Source of the DNA: Deltaproteobacteria bacterium
GTDB lineage: Bacteria > SAR324 > NAC60-12
Assembly: GCA_002685535.1 (NCBI GenBank)
Contig: NYXK01000211.1
Coordinates: 52,667 to 116,666, forward strand
Length of the DNA stretch: 64,000 nucleotides
Direction: 5' to 3'
Shown here: positions 44,483 through 54,400 of the stretch, in pieces
How positions within the stretch are numbered: the first letter of the stretch is position 1
Layout: each line of letters starts with the position of its first letter
The notes under the pieces: generated by a model
Told to the model about the DNA's origin: nothing
Seen by the model: the letters and a program-made list of their open reading frames with translations, nothing else
Database searches by the model: none
Program-made: the position numbers and the translations under genes

Positions 44483-45229
44483 GACAACGAAGAGGTTTAA
44501 GCATGAGATAATCAGCATGATACATCTTAAAATTTGTAGTTCTGAGGACAGAGAGCGTCTTTTTTCAAAGGAAGGCTAGGATTTAGCGGGGTTCCTTGTC
44601 ATGGATTAGAGATAGTATGTACAATAGAATTACAGCTTAGCATTTATTTCCCCAGTCCTACGATTTGAAATAATTTCCCACGCTTTGAACTGATTGGATT
44701 TTGAATTGACAGCGCCCGCCAGAAACATCAAACTAATCATAGTCTACAGTTACCTTCGCGGCACCCTTCTTCGGGTCTCTCCAATACACGCACCAGTCGA
44801 GTTCGCCCCCTGCTATCTTATCAAGTGTATAGTCAAGCTCTCTGTACATGGCTTCCCTGTCCACGGCAGTTTCTTCTTTGAGCCCACTGTAAATTCCCTC
44901 TTCGAAATTGCAACTTCAGTTGCAAAGCTTCCGAACGCCTTGCCAGGTCAACAGCCAGACTTCACATTCTTACTATGTAACTTATTAGGATCAAGCCTCG
45001 TTGGCGGCACCTTCCGAAGAGAGACCCAAATATCCTCTTTGATTCCCGCAAGATCCCAAGATGAGCGCAACAAACGAGTCTAGTGGTATTCGACAGGAAG
45101 CATCTTATTGAAGCTCGTTCCCTGTCGATCGAAAGATAAACGTTAGCGCTCATCAAAACATTGACAATGCTTAGGGGCCAACGTAAACGTTTCAGATACC
45201 ATGTAAATTTTTCTCTATCTAGTATTCCC
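44483..45229. other. Flank of the Hsp70-like relic
   Basis: Downstream of the Hsp70-like relic on the minus strand. A stretch reading SGIKEDIWVSLRKVPPTRLDPNKL in one minus frame (about 45000-45060) may be a further fragment of its C-terminal domain, but stops interrupt it. Confidence 0.35.
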
Positions 45230-46440
45230 CCGTAAATCGGCTCTTGAATCGATCAGCAGCAAGATGGATTGTCGGTTGAATGGTGAGTTGTGAAGTACAC
45301 CATAACTCAGTTTGCTGATAAAGTTTGTCAGAGTTTCGGTTTCTACGGAATTGCTGAGACCTTTGATGGCTGCTCCTCGACTGATGACTCCCCAACTTCA
45401 AATAGTCAGTTTCAAGAAAACGATACCACCAGTAGATGACCCTTACGCATTTGTGGGACGCTGTATTGGAATCGGGAAAGTTTTCATCAGCTGATTCATT
45501 AGAAAATTGTTTTCCCCAAACCCGCCAATGAGCAAAACGGTCTTTGCATCTGTGTCAGTATAGAACATTGGTTTACTTGAATCGAATTGCCGAAACTTGG
45601 GCTTTTTGGCCGTTGTCTCTCGAATCTTGGAGATTTGCCATCGCACCAGGTCGACGATCTGTCCAATGACAGGCTGCAATATCGAGTTCAGATTTCCTCT
45701 ACAAAGCAGTCAGAAACATTTTGACGAGAGGGTGGATCTTCGTACTCCGTGAGTACAATTGTGCTGCTTGACCTTTTACCAAACAGTCTTGTATTTTGGG
45801 GTTTATAACCTCGAATATCTACTTTATATGTCGTCGGTGGCTAGATTGAGCCTCCGTACTTTCGATTCGCAGCGAATTCCCAATCGTTTTCGAACAGCTT
45901 GGTCTGGACTTCAACATCTAATTGATCATAGACTTTTTCTCCAACGAGAGTACGAATTGTATAGTCAAACTTTTCATCGAGATAGACTGCGCCGCACAAG
46001 TCCCCTAAAAGCATTACTCTATGAGATCAAAAGAGCAGGGATGTACAAATTACTCGACACACTCTTCGAGACGAAGGGGCTCCAGTGATTTCACTGTGTA
46101 GCTAATCAGATCCTGCCTCATGTCAATATCAGATCGGAGCTGATTGCTCACAAACTTACCACTGTGCCACCGCCAGCATCGCAAACGACGAATGAATCGT
46201 CCAGCTGCACGGAAAACGAGGTAAGCAAATATTAAGGTGTTATACCATTGAGCCAAGTCCATTGATTGAAGGCAAGAGCAGTAGCTCTCAAAGCAGCAGA
46301 AGCTGAAAACAAGGCATATAGTGCCGTGCGCCTATCTTTTGCGTAACCGCCCTTCTTCTGCCGTCCATCCTGCACCACGGGCAACGAGGCTTTGCGCATT
46401 CTCGGGTTGTCGCAAACGACAGACTTTTCTTCCAAAGATT
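45230..46440 (-). pseudogene. Hsp70-like (fungal actin-ATPase-fold) pseudogene
   Basis: Segments in order on the minus strand: DDSFVVCDAGGGTV (ATPase phosphate-2 loop), intron, DLISYTVKSLEPLRLEECVE, GDLCGAVYLDEKFDYTIRTLVGEKVYDQL, then YKVDIRGYKPQNTRLFGKRSS, the adenosine motif VLLIGGFGENNFLMNQL, and RGAAIKGLSN followed by KLSYGVLHNSPFN. This is the layout of the fungal Hsp70/12A-like ATPase proteins. The N-terminal phosphate-1 loop is not found, a TAG (45841-45843) interrupts the frame before PTTYKVDIRG, at least one frame change is needed around 46030, and the C-terminal domain is disrupted. It is a decayed copy rather than a working chaperone. Confidence 0.65.
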
Positions 46441-46554
46441 TAGACCAAGTTACCGAGATAATGGCGAAATATAAGGGATATTAGAACCAACCTAGAACGG
46501 AAGAGTCTCCCCGAGCCGCCTATCGTGGGAGGAAACCTCCATCCACAGTCGACG

Positions 46555-47695
46555 ATGGGAAACGGAGAAGGTTTACGACGAATGCCTACGGTAAAGAACA
46601 GGAGAGATGCTCCTATCATGCATCACCATGCGACAACAGAGAGTATAAATTCTACTGGAGCTCTTCCCATCGCCGATATGACGGATCAGGAAGTCCGAGA
46701 GGCACTTGCAATATCGCATGAGAGGCACATGGCAGCGGTAGCGCAGCTTAACATCGCAACCGAGACACTGGCTTCTCTGCACTCGACATATAAATGCCGG
46801 GAAAGCGATGATAGCATCATGCGGAAAATGGTTGAATTGCGTTATGACATCAAGCAATGGAACCGTAAGCTTTCTGCCGGCATGAAAAGACCTGGGCCCG
46901 TGAAGAAGGCCGTGAAAGCATTGCTGGATATTCCGGACATGGAATCTCCATTCTAGGAAGGCAGCAGGCAATGGAGAGATTTCCTGGACGAAGACAAGGT
47001 CGAGCATGGAGCATCAAGTCTAGTCCAGAGCTATGTCTGGAAGTACCTCATGACGGATGTGTTTGATGTAGAGTGTCAAGTTTGGCTAGGTGGTCAGTGT
47101 CTGAAGGGGCCATTCAATTGTTCTATGTATGAGCACTTTTATAAGATCAATACTGTGATCTATTTGAGAGCTGGTCGTTTATCACATGGAGTTCTTTCTA
47201 TCGCGCACTAATAGCAGTCCAGAAAGTGCCAAGACGAAAGCAACCGCCAAACAATATTATCATTGGCGAGCACAAACAGTCAGGATCCTAGGAAACATGA
47301 ACGATCCAAAGGTTCGACACCAACCATGCATCGCCGCTAGTATTGTAGTCATCACTAAGAACATGTCAACGGTATTGAAAGAATGCTCGTCTGAGAAACC
47401 CCTTTTTGGAGACAACGAAATCAAGGGGGGAAGAATAATCTCGCGGCAATCGTGAGATCTGCTGTAGCGTTTGATCTCCTTCTGTTGTAGCAAAAGGGTC
47501 ACTTTGCTTTCCGGAGATACTACGCCAAGAATCAAGGAGTGCACTCATTTGATAGTCATTGGATGACAGCTGAAATGTCAGAGGATAACGACAGGCTTTT
47601 AGAGGAAAGGCGGTGTCTTACAAACTTATTCTCCGCACCGTCGCTTTACAAACACGGTACTTCAGACGGAGAGAACTATGGGACGGCATAGTCTT
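46555..47695 (+). pseudogene. Hypothetical gene interrupted by an in-frame TAG
   Basis: From ATG 46555 the frame carries ADMTDQEVREALAISHER and DDSIMRKMVELRYDIKQWNRKL to TAG at 46954-46956. The same frame then continues without further stops as QWRDFLDEDKVEHGASSLVQSYVWKYLMTDVFDVECQVWLG to TAA near 47207. Later segments in other frames, YYHWRAQTVRIL (about 47245) and SAPSLYKHGTSDGENYG (about 47635), also fit. I recall all of these (ELRYdI..W, LvQSYVW.vL, Y.WR..T..lL, TP.L.k.G..DGE.) in one family of uncharacterised ascomycete proteins, so this is probably one multi-exon gene split by a nonsense codon. Function unknown; intron positions after 47090 unresolved. Confidence 0.5.
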
Positions 47696-48716
47696 ATGTA
47701 AAGCTGTTGTACATGGTTTACCCCCATCTTGGAGAGACAAAGGGGCCAAGGCGAGGCGTGGCCCATACTACTTACCTGGTATGAGGCTGTGTTCTCAAAG
47801 GAAGGGAAATAATCTGATAGCGTGGGGTAGATGTCATAATCTGACACAAATATGATAGCTCTCTCCATTGACTGTAACATATCCTCAGATGTTGAGATGA
47901 ATGCTTCCAGGATGGTAAGATGTCTGGCATGCGGAGAGGTTCAGAACTCTTCATTATCCTTGAAGTACACCAGACTAGTCAAGACCGAGGTAAGTCAAAA
48001 TATTGAAGATTTGAGGACTTTGCGATGCACGTAGGGAATGACAGGTTCATTGTAATCTGAGATGAATTTTGAGGTATCTCTTCGCTTTTATGAGCATAAA
48101 ACTCGTACTATGAACAAACTTCTGCCGATGAAAATGAGCAGGAAACCAAAACCAAAGTGATGGACGAAGGTTATCCCATTTCTGACGTCACCCCTGATCA
48201 CAGTTCTCGTCTGCAATCTATACCATACCAACAACACTATCTACATTACTAACCAACGAACTATATACCAAGTGCGACACCATGCATGAAGTGCGTATAC
48301 AACGTATGAGAATGTGAACGTTCTCGCTTGGGTAAGTGGATAAACTCTGGATAAGCAACATTGACAAGCGAGGAGGCTGTGTTGGATCAGGAGACATGGT
48401 TGAAGACTTTGCGAAGTTGAAATTGCGTGATCAAACGGTGATACTTGAAATTCGTAAAATGGGCTGAGAAGATAATAAGGGGCAGCGTCGAACTCAGCGC
48501 CGTGACTGAAATCGTTTTCGGTTATGACCTTGACAACATCCTCAACAACACTGCCAACCAAGAAGCCCTTTCTTCAAACGATACATACTCGTTTTATAAG
48601 ACCACGATCAATTCACAACATCTATATCACCCCTGTACTCAATATTGGCTATCTGCCGCTGCCCAATCTTTCCCCGCCAAACGAACAATAATTTTAACGT
48701 ACCTGAACTCATCACC
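47696..48716. other. Intergenic region
   Basis: About 1 kb with short frames only. Includes the upstream region of the small gene at 48717. Nothing recognised. Confidence 0.4.
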
Positions 48717-48935
48717 ATGGCATCAACTACATCCAATACCGCACCAAACACCCCAGCTCAACCCACCGAGATTTCGGTCGAACCTAATGCAGATACCTTA
48801 TCAGCCGGAAACTCAAAAGAATCTAAGAAGGCTAAAGGGACGGAGCAGAAGCGAGAGAATAATGCTCCATGGTTTAAAGGCTTGACAAAGAAGGAAAAGC
48901 TGGAAGAGATTGCATCGACTTGTGGCATCATGTAA
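48717..48935 (+). CDS. Small hydrophilic hypothetical protein
   Basis: A 72-residue frame from an ATG in good context (ATCACCATGGC). It is Thr/Pro/Ser-rich at first (MASTTSNTAPNTPAQPTE), then basic (KESKKAKGTEQKREN), ending APWFKGLTKKEKLEEIAST. No domain known. The favourable start context and the amphipathic Lys/Glu C-terminus make it more likely coding than chance, but there is no independent support. Confidence 0.4.
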   Translation: MASTTSNTAPNTPAQPTEISVEPNADTLSAGNSKESKKAKGTEQKRENNAPWFKGLTKKEKLEEIASTCGIM

Positions 48936-49102
48936 GGACGAGGCCATTATAAAACCTGTGAGCGCTGGGGGCGAAAGGTCATTAATGGAAGTGGAAACGA
49001 CAAGATAAAGGTGGACGATCTCCGTTATTATCATGAGACGAGAACGAGCAACGATATTTCAACGAATACAATTCATCCTTGGGACATAAGACGAAACGTT
49101 TC

Positions 49103-50581
49103 TTAATTCTCAATCTCGCCAAGATGTGTTGTTGCCATCCTTCCATACTGAATATCCTCATAATCATCTACCTCAGGCCAAATTTCCATTGCCCAATCAT
49201 CCATTCTTCCTGTCCATGGCCAGATCAATGATATCGTTCCGTTCTCTGTTCGAGTGATGTTCGGCGATGTCTCTCCAATCGTGAGATTCAAAAGGTGTGG
49301 GGTATTCATCATCACGATATTTCCGGCCATCTCTGTTGTTTCGGCGCCTTGTCTAGCAACATCACGTCCGTACTTCCTTCCTTCCTTGCCATCGTAGGCG
49401 TTTCCGCACCAAGCTCCGCCATCAAAGCCAAGGCTTAAGCTTGGCGAGTCTGGGAGGTCGAGGTGTGTCAAATTCATTAGTTCACTGAGAATAGCCATGA
49501 TCTCCTAAACACAGACGATTAGAATTGGTCTCGAGAGGTAAGAAATAGGACTAGTGATGTGAGTTGGGGTAATTGCTTGCCTTCAGATCATCAGTTTTGC
49601 TCCCAGACCAGCTTCTACCGATAGAGCCGTCCAGCCTAAGGCTTTCGATATGAGGCATGGCTTTCACGACATCTGCGATTATACATCAGCGCAAAGACCA
49701 TCTATATGTATTGATACCTTCGGTGTTGCCAACTTACTAGCGATCATAGAGGGTGACCATCCGGCATGCGCGCTACTCATAGCGGAATGCTTGAGCTTCG
49801 GTGCCGATACACCAGATTCGATAAGCAACGCTTTCCAATCGGGCCCATTGGAATAATCATTCCAGCGCAGTCCACCACCCCTCTCAAGTCTCTCAAGATT
49901 AGGGCACATCGCCACCAGGAAGTGACTCAAAGGGCTAAGCTTCAAGCTCGTAACAGATGGTAATGTCAAGTTCCGGGATCTGAAAGACTCTTCGAATATG
50001 TGCGCATAGTCGTGCCTAATCCCCCACTCGAGATGTTCGAGGCTGTTCATAGACTCCAAGACGTCGCCGAAGAGAGGGAACACTGATGCTGGTGCCTGAC
50101 AGGGCTCTCTTATTTTTGACCAAAGGGCTGTGTTCTCGTCACAGTACACGAATACGTCAACATACAAAGATTTCGCGGACGCGAGTGCTTGTGGACAGCG
50201 GTTGATCTCCGTCAGCCGATCGATCGCGTTGGGCCAACCGGGGCGCTGAGGTCCAATTGAGTTGTTATCGATAACGAGGTTATGAAAGAGGTCGGGTGGA
50301 ATTTCCAGATCTGTGATGGGTGCATTGTTTCCAGGATGGTCTTGGAGGTTGAGGCACAAGAATGCCTCGGCGTTGGGGAGGCCTTCAAGCTTACGTTTGT
50401 TATCAAGGATCCATGGATGCTTCGTATCGAGGATGAATTGAGGAATTGTTGATTTTCGAAATGAATTATCGATGAAGTTTGAGATAGGCTGTTGAAGACC
50501 TGCTAGCCACGTCTGGACAGAGGACATGCCCGGAATTGCCAACGCGGCGGCGAAGAACGAAAAAATTATAGCGAGCTTCAT
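49103..50581 (-). CDS. Secreted protein with leucine-rich F-box-type fold, contains a GC-AG intron
   Basis: ATG at 50579-50581 begins a signal peptide (MKLAIIFSFFAAALAIPG). The mature protein has leucine-rich, repeat-like stretches (SLEHLEWGIRHDYAHIFEE, LPSVTSLKLSPLSHFLVAMCPNLERL, MPHIESLRLDGSIG, LMNLTHLDLPDSPSLSL) as in the LRR part of fungal F-box proteins, but no F-box. Intron 1 (GTAAGT...AATCGCAG) joins SPSMIA to NVVKAMPHIESLRL. Intron 2 restores DDLK|EIMAILSELMNL and starts with GCAAGC, a GC-AG intron (about 49502-49580). The C-terminus is EDIQYGRMATTHLGEIEN. About 460 residues. An LRR-like protein with a secretion signal is unusual; function unknown. Confidence 0.65.
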
Positions 50582-51426
50582 GTTTCTTGAATAAATACCC
50601 GACTCTCCAGAGAAGATTCGGCCTTATAGCATCAAAACGTAGACACATTACAATTGTCACCTGACTGGTGCCTGCTGGCCTGTTGTTGGTTCAGAGATGA
50701 CAGATCAGCGATAAACCCCAGCCCCGCTTTTACTCGGCAAGGGCGTCAGTGGTAAACAAACAGGACGTGGAGTCGTCACGGCTACAAACGACATTAGAAA
50801 CATCCGTGCGATTTGTTGCAAGAGAGTTCTACCTCTCTAAGTCGTATTGCTATTCCAATGACTATTCCTTTCTATCTCAGCACGCACGCACGCATGCACG
50901 GGATGAGACGCACCATATTGGCTGTCGCCCATCGTCGCTCGTCGGGCGATGGTTGCTCGGGATGTGAAGGTGGAGTGAGTAGGCTGATGGATAATGGTTT
51001 ATATATGTATGATACTGTACGGCAAGAGGTAGGAATTGGATCTTACAGAAGCACATAGGAAAGGGGGTATTGTATTGTATTGAACTGCTATTCTCCTCTC
51101 TTTCTCTTCCTTTCTTCCTCTCTTCCAGCATCTTCCTCTTTCTCTCCATCCATCTGTTAAAAAGCTCCTCGCGAGCGAGCCTGGGTATTCCAATTCCTTT
51201 GCCTATGCCTATGCATACACCTAACCTAATCCTTATCCCTATGCCGTTGCCATGCCTTGCTACGCTATGCATTATGCAGAATTGAAGCGAATTTGAAACG
51301 AAAAGAACGAATGAAGGAAACGCAACAAACACCAAAGCTATGCAGCAGTAACACCATCAGCAACTCTCCAACTCCCCCAAGACTCTCCAGCTCGAAAGAT
51401 AAAGGAGCGAACAGGACGAAATGAAA
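50582..51426. other. Spacer between gene 49103-50581 and the GAR-domain gene
   Basis: Contains pyrimidine-rich low-complexity DNA (about 51090-51150) and simple 'CCTATGCCTATGC' runs near 51203-51245. No gene seen. Confidence 0.45.
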
Positions 51427-54400
51427 TCACAACCCCTTCCTAAACAACCTCTTCGTCCCTCCAACCTTCTCCATCTCCCCAAAACTCGCCCGAGACTCCC
51501 TGCCACTCTCCCTCCCACTCCCCTCCTTCTTGCCCAGACTCAAGCCAACACCCGAATCCCTATCCCTCTCCCTATCCTTCTCCCTCTCCCTAACCCTCTC
51601 CCTCCTCTCCTTCTCCGCACTCGCCAAGCGTACCTTCTCCTTCATACTCTCCACCCACTCCTGGTCCCTCTCGCTAATCGTCACATTCTTGCTTTTAGGC
51701 CCTGCGAGGCCTAATGCGAGAGGTGTCTTGCCACTTCCAGTTGCGTCGTCGGAGGTCCATGACAGGCGTGAGGAGGATCGAGCTGCTCTATCTCGTTCGG
51801 TGTGGCGGTCCCCGCCTGAAGTGGAGGTAGACGATGTGGTAGATGGTGGAGTAGCTGCTAGGTTGCGATGTAAGGAGGTGGAGGGGAGGGGTGTTGATGG
51901 TGCGCGAGAGGATTGCGGGTCGAATGCCGTCGCTGTATTCGCTATGGCAGTATTCGACGACGAAGAAGACGAAGATTCACCCATGGACCGTCGAGTCTTG
52001 CGGACGAAGAGACTACTTCCTGGACGTTCACGATCGCGTTCCATTACGCTTTGGGGGCGGGGATCTGGTGTTGATCTGCCGTTCCCGTTACCAGTTCCGC
52101 GCAGAGTTGCAGTCGATGAGGAGGATACGTTCCGAGAAGGTAAGTCTTGGATTTGGACTTTATCGCCTGCGTCGACGGCAGAGCGGCGACCGTGATGACT
52201 TGCGTATTCCTTGAGATACTCGCCGAGATCTGCCCAGCCGCCACCGACGCGGACCATGACTCTCTCGCCGTGCTCGCCGACGAGACGTACGAAGAGCTTG
52301 ATGGGTGCTTCGCCGGTGGAGCGGGAGAGGTGGTAGAGTTTGATCTCTGGGTTGCTGCTTTGTGGGCGGGGACGAGAAGAAGTTTTGCCGAATGCTGGGG
52401 CGAGGGTGAATGATGGGGTGGGGGCGCGGGAGGTGGTGCTGTAGTTGGACATGCTGGAGGAGGAACGGAATGATGGAGTGATTGAGCGGCGGGTCTTCTT
52501 GGGGCGAAGTGTTTGGGATGTGAAGGGAGTTTCGTTAGGTTCGGTGGTCAAACGGATACGTGCAGGAATAGACTCCAGGAGGGAATATATTTGTTGCTGC
52601 ATTTGGTCGTCGGAATTCGACTTCTTGGGACTGCTGATTATAGGTACTGTTGATACGTCGATGTTGCCAAAGACTGGGGCATCAAGTGGAGTCGATGGCA
52701 TGCTCTCTGGCAGCGGCGTTGTTGGTTCTATGGATGGAGATAGCCCTGGGGTGGTAGGTAGGAACAATGAAGGTCGTTTGGCAAGTCCTGGAGCAGGGGA
52801 GTTGGGAGGACTGATATCGTAAGACTTGACACTTCGATGTCCAATCCGACCAGCTGACGGTGATTGCTCAAATGAGGACTCCGTAGCATCCTCCGATATT
52901 GGGGAAGGCACTGTTGACGACGGAGACTCGCCAACACGTCCATGGATAATGGTTGATGCATCAGAAGACATGCTCTCTCGACGAGGTATCGAGATGCGTC
53001 TGATTGGGCTATCGATGTGAGATATTGATGTTTTGTGAGCTAGCACGGCGAGGTCAGTGTCGCTGGACTTCTTCTCGCTTGCCTCTAAATCACGAACAGC
53101 GACATCGCAAGCATCGCAAGGGCCATCTACGTCCAGCTCAGTCGACCTTGATAAGAATTCTTCAGCAACAGGCGACAGGATGGAGTTGGTGGAGTCCCTG
53201 GAATGTCGACTAGATGCACTAGGTCCTGGGGATTTGGTGGGGGTCGACTCCTGGGGATCCGAGGCGGCCTCGACTAGCTTTGGGGTAGCTGGCAGTGCTA
53301 CGGTCGGCGTTGGGACGTCACCCTGTTCGGCAATGGGCCGAGGACTTTTCACAGGCGATGTGAAGTACTCAGCAGGTTGGGCTTCAAAAATTTCCGGGGT
53401 AGGCTCAGATGTGGAGTAATCGAAGACAATCGACGACCTGGAAGTTGAATCTTCGGCATCCGAATGGTGATCCTCGACGTTACCCGGGAACTTGGGGTTT
53501 GTATTAGTCGACTCAACTACGATCCACTCATCGCCGGTCGACTTCTGAGCCGGGGCTGGTTGAGACTCATCAACATCATTTGCGCCATCGAAAGCAAACT
53601 CGGATCTGACCGGCGTCTGAGGAGCGGACGAAGGAGGTTTGCTTGTTTGGATGGCTTGGTCTGCCTTGGCCGGCAATGACTTGCGATCTGCTCGCCATGG
53701 GGAAGATACTTGCACGATGTTTGTGAAGCTTTCGCCGAATGGTAAGACCTTCGACCGAGGAGGGCTAGACTCTTCAGATGTCGGCGACGTGAAAACGCGA
53801 GCGGCACTAGAGACAGTCGATGAAGTTGGAGTCTGAGGAAAAGAGTCATCCAAATGAATGGGAGACGCTAGATCAGGGCCGTTTGTAGATCTCTGCTTTA
53901 CCTCAACTTCAGTCGTCCGGATAACCGATTCTGGGGAGTCGCGAACTCCATCAAATGGGGCATATCTGGTGATTTGTGGTTTGATGGCATCGTCAAAATC
54001 CGGAGATACGAGGGACTCTACGAAACTTCGAGTTCGAATAGCGCCTGAGCTTATTGTGGAGCCTATACTAGGTCGAGCTGGTGAATTGGGCTTGCTTTGT
54101 CGGAGTTCTTCGCATCTATCGCAGTCTGTATGCCTTTCGTTGTACGATGCGTCGTCTACAACATCCAATGGGATGAAAGTCGACTTGATGACGTCTGCAA
54201 CATTGACGTCCTGTTGAGCATCGACACTTGCTGACTCCGTCTCTTGCTCATTTAGGGCAAGAGAATCGATTCTTGCATATTCTGATTGTCGATTACACTC
54301 AGCATCTCGTACGACGTCTTTGGAAGCTGCCTCGGCATTCATCTTGGGCTGTGTCTGCGCAAGTTCTGTATTCTCGTCCAACTTCTGGCCGGAAAGCTCA

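Noticed and set aside
51090..51250. Pyrimidine-rich and CCTATG-like repeats considered as a structured regulatory RNA
   Set aside because: Simple low-complexity runs without complementary partners.
51421..52200. Long plus-strand Pro/Leu/Ser frames
   Set aside because: They are antisense shadows of the low-complexity C-terminus of the GAR-domain gene.
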